Assembly (NCBI GenBank): GCA_020025795.1
Contig: JAHHRK010000016.1
Span: forward strand, 1 to 21,755
Source of the DNA: Faecalibacterium sp.
Lineage (GTDB): Bacteria > Bacillota > Clostridia > Oscillospirales > Ruminococcaceae
Reading direction: 5' to 3'
DNA: 21,755 nucleotides
A program made the translations under genes and the position numbers. The notes beneath the pieces were generated by a model. That model was not told the origin of the DNA. It saw nothing but the letters and a program-made list of their open reading frames with translations, and searched no databases. Every line of letters starts with the position of its first letter. The stretch's first letter is position 1. Below are positions 15,043 to 21,755 of this stretch, piece after piece.

Positions 15043-16866
15043 TCACGCCTCTGGTTCTTTGCTTGCTTCTGTTCGCGGGTAACCTTTCATCGTCAGGATT
15101 TCTTCCAGTACCTGCCCGCATATGGGTGCCGACAGCGCACCGCCGCCGTTTGACCAGCTGTGCGGCTCATCAATGCAAATCATCACCAGATATTTGGGGT
15201 CATCCGCCGGGGCCACGGCCACAAAGCTGGCAATACGCGCACGCTCGTTTTCACTGTCCAGTTTCTGGCTGGTTCCGCTTTTTCCGCCGATGCGATATCC
15301 CTGCACCTGTGCGTTATGGCCGGTTCCGCCTTTGACCACCTGCTCCATCATGGCACACATCGCTGCGCTGGTTTCCGGCTTGATAACCTGCCGCACTACG
15401 GTCGGCTCCACCTTCTTGACCAGTTTTCCATCCGCATCGTAGATTTCACTTACCACATAGGGACGCATCAGCTTTCCCCCATTGACCACAGCACAGACCG
15501 CCGTTGCCATTTGCATATAACCGATTTTACTGCTTTGTCCAAACGAGCAGCTGGCAAGTTCCACCGGACCCATACGGTCAGCCGTGTAGTATTCGCTCTT
15601 TTTCGGTTCCGCTGGCAAATCGATGCCTGTTGCCGTTCTCAGGCCAAAATCTGCAAAGTAATCGCAGAAGGCTTCTTTGCCCAATCGCTGGCCCACCTGA
15701 ATAAAACTCTGGTTACAGCTGTTCATCAAGGCCTGTGTCAGGGTCTGTGCGCCGTGCCGCTTGAAGTTGGCACAATGGAAGTGCGTTCCTGCCACACTGA
15801 TGGATTTCCCGCAGAAAAAGGTCGTGTCCGGTGTCACGACCCCTGCATCCAGAGCAGCGGCACAGGTAATCAGTTTGAACACGCTGCCCGGTTCATACAA
15901 ATCGCTTACTGCTTTATTACGCCACTGGGTCTGCTGGGCCAACTGCAGCGCTTTGCTTCGTTCCTCTCCGGTAAGCGCATCAATCTGTGCCCGCACCGCT
16001 TCATCATAAATCACACGCGGCTGATTGGGGTCATACGCCGGTGTTGTGCACATTCCCAGTACCGCGCCGGTATCCACATCCATTACAATCCCAACGGCAC
16101 GCTGCTCCACATGATGTTCTGTAATCGCATACTGAAGCGCATTTTCCAGTGTGCGCTGAATCGGCAATTCTATGGTAAGGGTCAGGTCATCGCCCGGCAC
16201 CGGCGGCTGCAGTGTAGCATAGCTTTGCTCCAAAGTATATCCCCATGCGTTTGCAGCTGTCAGCACCGTTCCCTTGGTTCCGGTCAGTGTATCGTCATAT
16301 TTCAGTTCCAGTCCGGACATACCTGCATTGTCCACGTTGGTAAATCCCAGTACAGAAGCCAGCAGTTCTCCTTGTGGGTAATATCGCTTGGTATCCTGAT
16401 TGATGAAAATGCCGGAAATCTGGTTTTCGCTGCAAAATGATCGCACCGCATCTGCCGTTTCCCGATCTACTCGGTATTTCAGCAAACAGTCATTGGACTT
16501 GCGCTCATTGAATTTTTTTCGTACCTTGTCGGGGTCCAGCTCCAAAATTTCTGACAGCCCTACCGCAGCTTTTTCCACATCTTCGTCTGCGATTTCTCGC
16601 GGGGACGCCCGAATCGTCCAGCAGGTCGCGCTGGTCGCCAGCAATGCGCCATCCGCGCTGTAAATCTCGCCTCTGGCAGCAGGTACAGCCGTATCACGCA
16701 GTTGTTGGCCTGCCGCGCGCTGTGCATACCAGGGTCCCTGAACAATTTGCAAATAGTAAAGCCGCACCACCAAACCGCCAAACACAATCACTGCCAAAAG
16801 ACCGGCCAACAGCCGGACTCGATCCCGCAGCGTGCGTTCTACTACGGCACGTACCAGATATTCCAT
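15043..16866 (-). CDS. Class B penicillin-binding protein (FtsI/SpoVD-like transpeptidase)
   Basis: Peptidoglycan D,D-transpeptidase; cross-links the wall at the outer face of the membrane. 607 residues. A short cytoplasmic Arg-rich start leads into one transmembrane helix (about 17-40, LLAGLLAVIVFGGLVVRLYY). The PBP dimerisation region follows (about 45-230), including RGEIYSADG and RYYPQGELLASVLGF. The transpeptidase domain has all three motifs: Ser328 in SVFK, Ser383-Cys-Asn385 (SxN), and Lys529-Ser-Gly-Thr. No PASTA repeats follow, so it is shorter than SpoVD or Firmicute FtsI with PASTA. The ATG at 16866 sits close behind GGGGGTGGAG; TTG at 16923 in the same frame is an alternative. It lies outside any division/mur cluster, so a role in septation or sporulation is not settled. 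Confidence 0.93.
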   Translation of the reverse strand: MEYLVRAVVERTLRDRVRLLAGLLAVIVFGGLVVRLYYLQIVQGPWYAQRAAGQQLRDTAVPAARGEIYSADGALLATSATCWTIRASPREIADEDVEKAAVGLSEILELDPDKVRKKFNERKSNDCLLKYRVDRETADAVRSFCSENQISGIFINQDTKRYYPQGELLASVLGFTNVDNAGMSGLELKYDDTLTGTKGTVLTAANAWGYTLEQSYATLQPPVPGDDLTLTIELPIQRTLENALQYAITEHHVEQRAVGIVMDVDTGAVLGMCTTPAYDPNQPRVIYDEAVRAQIDALTGEERSKALQLAQQTQWRNKAVSDLYEPGSVFKLITCAAALDAGVVTPDTTFFCGKSISVAGTHFHCANFKRHGAQTLTQALMNSCNQSFIQVGQRLGKEAFCDYFADFGLRTATGIDLPAEPKKSEYYTADRMGPVELASCSFGQSSKIGYMQMATAVCAVVNGGKLMRPYVVSEIYDADGKLVKKVEPTVVRQVIKPETSAAMCAMMEQVVKGGTGHNAQVQGYRIGGKSGTSQKLDSENERARIASFVAVAPADDPKYLVMICIDEPHSWSNGGGALSAPICGQVLEEILTMKGYPRTEASKEPEA

Positions 16867-16946
16867 GGCTCCACCCCCACAGGAAATGATATGCACCGCA
16901 ATGCCAAAACAGACTTTTTCCAATGCCGATCCGCCCGAATATCCTA

Positions 16947-16988
16947 AAAAGCAGGGGTCTCACCAGTAACGGTGAGGCCCCTGCTTTT
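16947..16988 (-). terminator. Terminator of ktrBA
   Basis: An 18-bp stem (16947-16964 with 16971-16988, one G-U pair) and a 6-base loop, followed on the minus strand by a T-containing run. It lies about 58 nt past the ktrA stop and upstream of the PBP gene, so it isolates the two units. No confident promoter was found for the PBP gene between here and 16866. Confidence 0.8.
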
Positions 16989-17045
16989 ACTTTGTTCGTA
17001 TTCTTTTCGCAAGGCTGATCGTGTGTCGCCCTGTAAAAAATGAAA

Positions 17046-17693
17046 TCAGATATGGAAATACTTCTGGATCTCTTTTTCGTGGCCCAGCACCAGGATGCTC
17101 TTGTCCGCATCCAGCACGGTATCAGCGCTGACGCTCATATCCCACTTGCCCTTTTCCTTGATGCCCAGAATGTTGATGCCGTATTTCTTGCGGATATCCA
17201 ACTGAACGATGGTCTTACCAACCCAATTTGCAGGGATATCCAGTTCAAAGATGGCGTAATCATGGTCCAGCTCGATATAATCCAGAACATGGTCAGAAGA
17301 ACAGCGAATGGCCGTCCAGGTAGCCAGCTGCTTTTCCGGATAAACAACCTCATCTGCACCATTGCGCAGCAGGAACTTTTCCTGTACGCCAGTAGCTGCA
17401 CGGGAGATAACCTTGCGTGCGCCGTATTCCTTCAGCAGAGATGCGGTTTCCAGCGAGCTCTGGAAGTTGTCGCCGATGGTAACGATACATACATCAAAGT
17501 TGCGGATACCCAGAGAGGCCAGGAAATCTTCGTTGGTGCTGTCGCCGATCTGTGCGTTGGTCACAAAAGACAGTGCCGAGTTGACGCGATCTTCGTCCAT
17601 GTCAACTGCCATGATTTCATGTCCCATATCATACAGCTTCATTGCAATGTGTCTGCCAAATCTACCCAGGCCAATCAACAAAATCGATTTCAT
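17046..17693 (-). CDS. ktrA: Ktr/Trk potassium uptake regulatory subunit
   Basis: Cytoplasmic RCK-domain ring that gates the KtrB channel in response to nucleotides. 215 residues, the normal KtrA length (one RCK unit, half of TrkA). RCK_N begins with the Rossmann motif GLGRFG (8-13); the acidic residue after strand two falls in VDMDEDR. RCK_C occupies about 135-215, a likely c-di-AMP-binding domain in Firmicutes (family knowledge). GGAG lies 8 nt before the ATG. The gene follows ktrB after a 16-nt gap and ends the operon at the terminator 16947-16988. Confidence 0.94.
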   Translation of the reverse strand: MKSILLIGLGRFGRHIAMKLYDMGHEIMAVDMDEDRVNSALSFVTNAQIGDSTNEDFLASLGIRNFDVCIVTIGDNFQSSLETASLLKEYGARKVISRAATGVQEKFLLRNGADEVVYPEKQLATWTAIRCSSDHVLDYIELDHDYAIFELDIPANWVGKTIVQLDIRKKYGINILGIKEKGKWDMSVSADTVLDADKSILVLGHEKEIQKYFHI

Positions 17694-17709
17694 TTTCTTT
17701 TCTCCTTTA

Positions 17710-19038
17710 TTAACCCACAGTCAATTTTTCCTGCGGCAATCTTGCCGTTGTGCTCTTATTACCAACCATTGTTGCAAAAATCAGAGTCAGACCACCTACT
17801 CGGCCCAGATACATCAGCACGATCAGGATGCCTCTGGAAAGCATACTCAGCCCCGGTGTAATGCCGAGTGTCAGACCAACTGTACCTACGGCAGAGGCCG
17901 TTTCAAACAGGCAGGACAACAGCGGCAATCCTTCAACACTGCTGATGATCAATCCGCCCGTTACAAACAATGTGATATACATCGTCACGATGGTAGCTGC
18001 GGTGCGAACGGTTTCATTGTCCACACGGCGCCCGAAAAACTGTGTGTGCTCTTTACGGGAAAATACAGAAAGTGCGGTAGACAGCATTACTGCCAGTGTG
18101 GTGTTTTTCATACCGCCTGCGGTAGATGCCGGCGCACCACCGATCAACATCAGAATAATCATGATGAAAATGCCGGTTTCGCTCAGCAGCGTCAAATCAG
18201 TGGTATTAAAACCTGCCGTACGGGGGGTGACTGCCTGGAACAAAGATGCCCAGAAGCGCTGGCCCAGCGGCATATCCCCAAATTCCATAAAGAAGAAGTA
18301 AATGGTCGGCAGGCTGATCAGAAGCGCCGTCGAAACCAGGATAATTTTGCTCTGCATACGGAACTTTTTGAAATGAAGCTTATGCGTTGCAAAATCTTCC
18401 CATGTGGCAAAGCCGATGCCGCCGATGATGATCATGCTCATAATCGCGATATTGATAACAGGGTTACCAATATAATACACCAGCGAGGAATACTGTTCTC
18501 GCACGCCCATCAAATCAAAGCCTGCATTACAGAATGCCGAAATGGAATGGAACACACTGTACCAGATGCCTTTCAAAAAGCCCATCTCTTTGCAGAAAAC
18601 CGGTGCCATAATCGCCGCACCAATAAACTCGAAAACAAAGGTCATTTTAATAATGAATCCGGTCAGCCGCACGATACCGCTCATCTTGGGAGCCGAAATG
18701 GCATCCTGCATGATACTGCGCTGGCGCAAGCCGATCTTGCGTCCCGACATGACGGCCAGTGCAACCGCAATGGTTACAACGCCCATACCGCCAATCTGAA
18801 TCAGCATCAGGATAATCATCTGGCCAAACGTGGACCAGTAGGTGGCGGTGTCCTGTACAATCAGACCTGTCACACACACAGCCGACGTCGCGGTGAACAA
18901 GCCATCTGCAAAGGTGGCTCCACGGCCATCCTGCGTAGCAATCGGCAACGTCAGCAGCAATGCGCCAAGCAGAATAACAGCCGCAAATCCAATAATGATG
19001 ATTTGTGATGACGAAAGCTGTTTAAGCTTCTTTTTCAT
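17710..19038 (-). CDS. ktrB: Ktr-type potassium transporter, membrane subunit
   Basis: K+ channel-like transporter of the SKT (KtrB/TrkH/HKT) superfamily. 442 residues, matching KtrB. The four pore-loop motifs with the filter glycine are visible in order: SAVCVTGL, SAFCNAGF, TPRTAGFN and SAVGTVGL. About eight to ten hydrophobic segments surround them. The Gly-rich intramembrane segment between repeats reads GGAPASTAGG. The start is ATG at 19038, 10 nt after GGAGG; upstream in-frame starts either crowd this site or lie in the leader. First gene of ktrB-ktrA. No clear promoter was recognised in the roughly 120 bases before it, though a GGACC/GGTCC hairpin sits beside the ribosome site (19054-19068). 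Confidence 0.95.
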   Translation of the reverse strand: MKKKLKQLSSSQIIIIGFAAVILLGALLLTLPIATQDGRGATFADGLFTATSAVCVTGLIVQDTATYWSTFGQMIILMLIQIGGMGVVTIAVALAVMSGRKIGLRQRSIMQDAISAPKMSGIVRLTGFIIKMTFVFEFIGAAIMAPVFCKEMGFLKGIWYSVFHSISAFCNAGFDLMGVREQYSSLVYYIGNPVINIAIMSMIIIGGIGFATWEDFATHKLHFKKFRMQSKIILVSTALLISLPTIYFFFMEFGDMPLGQRFWASLFQAVTPRTAGFNTTDLTLLSETGIFIMIILMLIGGAPASTAGGMKNTTLAVMLSTALSVFSRKEHTQFFGRRVDNETVRTAATIVTMYITLFVTGGLIISSVEGLPLLSCLFETASAVGTVGLTLGITPGLSMLSRGILIVLMYLGRVGGLTLIFATMVGNKSTTARLPQEKLTVG

Positions 19039-19162
19039 TTTCTTCACACCTCCGGACCAACCCGGTCCCATATCCACGCGGAAAAGACCATATATCCCAG
19101 TATTCCACAAATTTCAGCAAAATACCGCAATCCCGGACACGATCCGTCCGCATGCAATTCTG

Positions 19163-19195
19163 AAAAAAAGAGCAGAACCTCTCGGTTCTGCTCTT
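19163..19195 (-). terminator. Terminator of tRNA-Asn
   Basis: A 12-bp stem (19168-19179 with 19184-19195) with a 4-base loop starts two bases past the tRNA CCA end and is followed on the minus strand by a run of T. It separates the tRNA from ktrBA. Confidence 0.85.
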
Positions 19196-19196
19196 A

Positions 19197-19273
19197 TGGC
19201 GCCTTTTGCCTGACTCGAACAGGCGACCCTCTGATTAACAGTCAGATGCTCTAACCGACTGAGCTAAAAAGGC
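19197..19273 (-). tRNA. tRNA-Asn (anticodon GTT)
   Basis: A full 77-base cloverleaf can be folded by hand. The 7-bp acceptor pairs GCCTTTT with AAAAGGC. The D arm contains AGTCGGTTA. The anticodon stem TCTGA/TCAGA encloses CTGTTAA with anticodon GTT (19237-19239). The variable loop is 5 bases. The T arm is GCCTG-TTCGAGT-CAGGC. The discriminator is G and CCA is encoded. It stands alone rather than in a tRNA cluster. Confidence 0.97.
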
Positions 19274-19298
19274 TTATCTACGCTGGACTACGCAAGGA

Positions 19299-19327
19299 AT
19301 TATAGCATCATTTTTTGAACAATGCAA
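19299..19327 (-). promoter_or_regulatory. Promoter of tRNA-Asn
   Basis: On the minus strand, TATAAT (19299-19304) with extended -10 TGC before it; the hexamer 17 bp upstream is TTGCAT. It starts transcription close to the mature tRNA 5' end. Confidence 0.65.
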
Positions 19328-19410
19328 TACCTTATGCGATATTTTTTAAAATTTCTATTGCACATTTATCACATGCGCGCAGGGTTAAAAAGAAAAACAA
19401 TTTTTATAGC

Positions 19411-19428
19411 TTGTTAAATACTTGACAT
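19411..19428. promoter_or_regulatory. Rex-like operator overlapping the adh -35
   Basis: The 18-bp sequence TTGTTAA-ATAC-TTGACAT matches the Rex consensus TTGTTAA-N4-TTAACAA at 12 of 14 fixed positions. It contains the whole -35 hexamer, so binding would block polymerase. Rex senses NADH/NAD+ and is known to control alcohol dehydrogenases in Firmicutes. Confidence 0.55.
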
Positions 19429-19449
19429 GACACTTCTTTGTGGTATATT
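19422..19449 (+). promoter_or_regulatory. Promoter of the alcohol dehydrogenase gene
   Basis: A perfect -35 TTGACA (19422-19427), 16-bp spacer, TATATT (19444-19449) with extended -10 TG at 19441-19442. This predicts a leader of about 75 nt. Confidence 0.8.
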
Positions 19450-19463
19450 AAATTGTGCCGGGT

Positions 19464-19481
19464 TTGTTACATTTTTGTCAA
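19464..19481. promoter_or_regulatory. Second Rex-like site in the adh leader
   Basis: TTGTTAC-ATTT-TTGTCAA matches the Rex consensus at 11 of 14 fixed positions. It lies just after the predicted transcription start, 53 bp (about five helical turns) from the first site. Weaker than the first; called because of the pairing. Confidence 0.4.
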
Positions 19482-19530
19482 CCAACCCCTGAACCGTATT
19501 TTAATTTTTATAAATTGGAGGATATGGACT

Positions 19531-20748
19531 ATGGCAAGATTTACTCTCCCCCGTGACGTATACCACGGCAAGGGTGCTCTGGAAGAGCTGAAGAATCTGA
19601 AAGGCAAAAAGGCAATCGTCTGTGTTGGCGGTGGTTCCATGAAGCGCAACGGCTTTTTGGATCGTGCCGTTGATTACCTGAAGCAGGCTGGCATGGAAGT
19701 TCAGCTGTTTGAGGGTATCGAGTCTGACCCCTCTGTTGATACTGTTATGAAGGGCGCAGCTGCCATGACCGAGTTTGGTCCTGACTGGATCATCGCTATG
19801 GGCGGTGGTTCTCCCATCGACGCAGCTAAGGCTATGTGGATCAAGTACGAGTACCCTGAGATCACCTTCCCTGAAATGTGCAAGGTGTTCGGTATTCCCG
19901 AACTGCGCCAGAAGGCACACTTCGTTGCAATTCCTTCTACCTCCGGTACTGCTACCGAGGTCACCGCATTCTCCATCATTACCGATTACAAGAACGGCAT
20001 CAAGTACCCCATCGCTGACTTCGAGATCACTCCCGATGTGGCTATCGTTGATCCCGATCTGGCTGAGACCATGCCCAAGAAGCTGGTTGCTCACACCGGT
20101 ATGGATGCTCTGACCCACGCAATCGAAGCTTACGTTTCCACCGCAAACTGCGATTACACCGATGCTCTGGCTCTGCACGCTATCAAGATGATCCAGCGCG
20201 ACCTGATTGGTTCTTACAACGGCGACATGGAAAAGCGTGACAACATGCACAATGCACAGTGCATGGCTGGTATGGCATTCTCCAATGCTCTGCTGGGCAT
20301 TGTCCACTCCATGGCTCACAAGACCGGCGCAATCTTCCAGGATTACGGCGCACATATCATCCACGGTGCTGCAAACGCAATGTACCTGCCTAAGGTCATC
20401 GCTTTCAACGCTAAGGACGAAACCGCTAAGAAGCGTTACGGCGTGATTGCTGATTACATGGGCCTGGGCGGCAGCAACGATGACGAAAAGGTCCAGCTGC
20501 TGATCAAGTTTGTTCGCGGCATGAACGATGAACTGAACATTCCTCACTGCATCAAGAACTATGGTGCAGATTCTTATCCCTGCGAGCAGGGCTTCGTTCC
20601 GGAAGAAGTCTTCCTGGAGCGTCTGCCTGACATCGCAAAGAACGCCATCGCAGATGCTTGCACCGGCTCTAACCCCCGTCAGCCCTCTCAGGAGGAGATG
20701 GAGAAGCTGCTGAAGTGCTGCTACTACGATCTGGACGTTGATTTCTAA
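19531..20748 (+). CDS. Iron-containing alcohol dehydrogenase (butanol/ethanol type)
   Basis: Reduces aldehydes to alcohols with NAD(P)H at the end of fermentation, in the cytoplasm. 405 residues. The N-terminal nucleotide-binding half has VGGGSMKRNG and MGGGSPIDAAKAMW (near 90-103), and STSGTATEVT follows near 140. The C-terminal helical half binds the metal through Asp192, His196 and His263 (SMAHKTG), with His278 (HIIHG) as fourth ligand. The loop between the last two histidines looks slightly longer than in common clostridial homologues. The ATG at 19531 follows GGAGGA by 8 nt. The consensus promoter and regular codon use suggest high expression. Resemblance is to the BdhA/BdhB group and the AdhE C-terminal half; exact substrate is not decided. 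Confidence 0.94.
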   Translation: MARFTLPRDVYHGKGALEELKNLKGKKAIVCVGGGSMKRNGFLDRAVDYLKQAGMEVQLFEGIESDPSVDTVMKGAAAMTEFGPDWIIAMGGGSPIDAAKAMWIKYEYPEITFPEMCKVFGIPELRQKAHFVAIPSTSGTATEVTAFSIITDYKNGIKYPIADFEITPDVAIVDPDLAETMPKKLVAHTGMDALTHAIEAYVSTANCDYTDALALHAIKMIQRDLIGSYNGDMEKRDNMHNAQCMAGMAFSNALLGIVHSMAHKTGAIFQDYGAHIIHGAANAMYLPKVIAFNAKDETAKKRYGVIADYMGLGGSNDDEKVQLLIKFVRGMNDELNIPHCIKNYGADSYPCEQGFVPEEVFLERLPDIAKNAIADACTGSNPRQPSQEEMEKLLKCCYYDLDVDF

Positions 20749-20778
20749 TCTCGCCTTCCTTTTACTTTTTATGCTACT

Positions 20779-20825
20779 GCAAAAGCAGCTGTTTCCCATT
20801 TGGGAAGCGGCTGCTTTTGCTTTGT
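20779..20825 (+). terminator. Terminator of the alcohol dehydrogenase gene
   Basis: A 19-bp stem with two wobble pairs (20779-20797 with 20802-20820), 4-base loop, and a T-rich tail. It lies 30 nt after the stop codon. Confidence 0.85.
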
Positions 20826-20894
20826 GCTCATTTTCTCTACCTTTATATATAGGGCTTTCATTCCGACATTTTCATCCGGCAGCAGTGAAATCCC

Positions 20895-20923
20895 TTGACT
20901 TTTTCCTTATTTTGTGTTAGCAT
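20895..20923 (+). promoter_or_regulatory. Promoter of the SCIFF gene
   Basis: TTGACT (20895-20900), 17-bp spacer, TAGCAT (20918-20923) with extended -10 TG at 20915-20916. It predicts a leader of about 75 nt that contains the hairpin at 20948-20984. Confidence 0.6.
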
Positions 20924-20947
20924 TTTTAAACAGTGAACTAAATTTTT

Positions 20948-20984
20948 CGCATTGTAGAATCTTGTCAAAAGTTCAAACAATGCG
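20948..20984 (+). promoter_or_regulatory. Leader hairpin upstream of the SCIFF ribosome site
   Basis: The outer 8-bp perfect stem CGCATTGT/ACAATGCG continues, after a small bulge, into a 6-bp inner stem (GAA-CTT with AAG-TTC, one bulged T) capped by GTCAA. It ends 7 nt before the GGGAG ribosome site. It has no T tract, so it is not a terminator; stabilising the mRNA or controlling translation is possible (inference). Confidence 0.55.
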
Positions 20985-21005
20985 GCGAGATGGGAGATTT
21001 GTATT

Positions 21006-21152
21006 ATGGAAAGAATCAAGACTCTTGAGACCCGTAACCTGTGCGAGAGCGCAAAGAACGGCGGTTGCGGCGAGTGCCAGACCTCTTGCCAGTCTGCTTG
21101 CAAGACCAGCTGCGGTGTTGCTAACCAGAAGTGCGAGAACGCTGATAAGTAA
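21006..21152 (+). CDS. scfA: SCIFF-family ranthipeptide precursor
   Basis: 48-residue precursor of a ribosomally made, radical SAM-modified peptide (six-cysteines-in-forty-five family), missed by length-based gene calling. The leader MERIKTLETRNL resembles the SCIFF leader bound by the maturase's N-terminal domain. The core is Cys-rich: Cys13, 21, 24, 28, 32, 36 and 43, seven in all, with the block CGECQTSCQSACKTSC (21-36) highly typical of the family. The residue after Cys36 is Gly37 (CGVAN), where I recall Thr (CTVGN) in the characterised Clostridium thermocellum peptide. The ATG at 21006 follows GGGAG (20992-20996) by 9 nt. The maturase gene follows after an intrinsic terminator. The biological role of SCIFF products is not firmly known; signalling has been proposed for some. 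Confidence 0.93.
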   Translation: MERIKTLETRNLCESAKNGGCGECQTSCQSACKTSCGVANQKCENADK

Positions 21153-21165
21153 TCAGTTTTCTATC

Positions 21166-21199
21166 AAAAAGGTGCCGCCGTTTCAGGCGGCACCTTTTT
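21166..21199 (+). terminator. Intrinsic terminator between precursor and maturase
   Basis: A perfect 14-bp stem (21166-21179 with 21186-21199), 6-base loop, ending in five T. It lies 14 nt after the SCIFF stop and 37 nt before the maturase start. Partial readthrough would give much more precursor mRNA than enzyme mRNA. Confidence 0.85.
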
Positions 21200-21235
21200 C
21201 TGTCTATATTATCCCAAATAACGGAGGAACCTTAT

Positions 21236-21755
21236 ATGGTACATCAGTATCAACTCAACGGCTACAATATTGTGCTGGACTCCTGCTCCGGCTCGATTCA
21301 TTCTGTCGATGAAGTCGCTTATGACATCATCGCTATGTATCAGGACCACACCCCCGATCAGATCGTCGAGGCTATGATGGCCAAGTACGGTGATCGCCCC
21401 GATGTGAACGAAGACGAGATCCGTGCCTGCATCGAAGATGTGGAAGCACTGAAGAATGCTGGCAAGCTGTTCACCCCGGACACCTTTGCTGACATGGCAG
21501 GCACTTTCAAGGAGCGCTCCGGCAACGTTGTCAAGGCTCTGTGCCTGCACGTTGCCCACACCTGCAACCTGAACTGCTCTTACTGCTTCGCAAGCCAGGG
21601 CAAATACCACGGCGAGCGTGCTATCATGAGCTTTGAAGTTGGTAAGCAGGCTCTGGACTTCCTGATGGATCACTCCGGCAACCGCCGCAACCTGGAAGTT
21701 GACTTCTTCGGCGGCGAGCCTCTGATGAACTGGGATGTGGTCAAGCAGCTGGTCC
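21236..21755 (+). CDS. scfB: SCIFF radical SAM maturase (3' end outside window)
   Basis: Forms thioether cross-links in the SCIFF peptide using S-adenosylmethionine and Fe-S clusters. The first 173 codons are present. Residues 1 to about 80 resemble a PqqD-like peptide-recognition (RRE) domain: a beta start (VHQYQLNGYNIVLDSCSGSIHSVDE), then helices with EDEIRACIEDVEALKNAGKLF. The radical SAM cluster motif CNLNCSYC gives Cys110, Cys114 and Cys117 (Cx3Cx2C), preceded by ALCLHVAHT as expected for the SCIFF maturase family. FFGGEPLMNW further on is the SAM-binding GGEP motif. The SPASM domain with the auxiliary clusters would lie beyond the right edge. GGAGG precedes the ATG by 8 nt. Pairing with the adjacent precursor makes the assignment strong. 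Confidence 0.95.
   Translation, partial: MVHQYQLNGYNIVLDSCSGSIHSVDEVAYDIIAMYQDHTPDQIVEAMMAKYGDRPDVNEDEIRACIEDVEALKNAGKLFTPDTFADMAGTFKERSGNVVKALCLHVAHTCNLNCSYCFASQGKYHGERAIMSFEVGKQALDFLMDHSGNRRNLEVDFFGGEPLMNWDVVKQLV

Noticed and set aside
19039..19162. c-di-AMP (ydaO-type) riboswitch before ktrB
   Set aside because: The leader region is only about 120 bases and I could not match the conserved ydaO core; only a short GGACC/GGTCC hairpin is visible.
20962..20980. Third Rex-like site upstream of SCIFF
   Set aside because: TTGTCAA...AAACAA has the wrong spacing (19 bases) and a poor second half-site; it is better explained as part of the leader hairpin.

Overview
The window looks like chromosomal DNA of a low- to mid-GC Gram-positive gut anaerobe in Clostridia, most likely Oscillospiraceae (Faecalibacterium/Gemmiger/Subdoligranulum-like). 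This is inferred from the SCIFF ranthipeptide precursor next to its radical SAM maturase, the uvrB-uvrA order, a KtrAB potassium system, an iron-dependent alcohol dehydrogenase typical of fermenters, and a large secreted GH89 glycosidase with discoidin domains and a Pro-Thr linker. No plasmid, phage, IS or CRISPR feature was seen. The assignment is from gene content only, without a database search.

Layout, left to right. (1) 1-4339, minus: N-terminal 1446 codons of a secreted modular alpha-N-acetylglucosaminidase (GH89) whose C-terminus lies beyond the left edge. (2) 4340-4844: regulatory region with the GH89 promoter, a flanking inverted repeat, the uvrBA terminator and an unexplained two-tier hairpin. 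(3) 4845-9804, minus: uvrB-uvrA, overlapping by 14 bases, with a good extended -10 promoter. (4) 10073-11443, plus: a COG2509-type FAD-dependent dehydrogenase with a Cys cluster, convergent with (5) pncB at 11515-13047, minus. (6) radC (minus) and an RluA-family pseudouridine synthase (plus) diverge from overlapping promoters at 13904-13950. (7) 15043-16866, minus: a class B penicillin-binding protein. (8) 17046-19038, minus: ktrB-ktrA. (9) tRNA-Asn(GTT), minus, with its own promoter and terminator. (10) 19531-20748, plus: iron-type alcohol dehydrogenase behind a strong promoter that overlaps a Rex-like operator. (11) 21006-21755, plus: SCIFF precursor and the start of its radical SAM maturase, cut by the right edge.

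Most of the window is housekeeping: nucleotide excision repair, NAD salvage, RNA modification, wall synthesis and K+ uptake. The two accessory-type elements are the host-glycan enzyme at the left edge and the RiPP (ranthipeptide) locus at the right edge. The SCIFF peptide is the most interesting item. It has seven cysteines, and a glycine where I recall a threonine acting as the thioether acceptor in the characterised family member. It is preceded by a strong leader hairpin and separated from its maturase by an intrinsic terminator. The alcohol dehydrogenase region carries two 18-bp Rex-like sites, suggesting NADH/NAD+ control of fermentation.

Convergent gene pairs share near-perfect bidirectional terminators, and most transcription units have recognisable promoters with an extended -10, so the transcription map is unusually readable.
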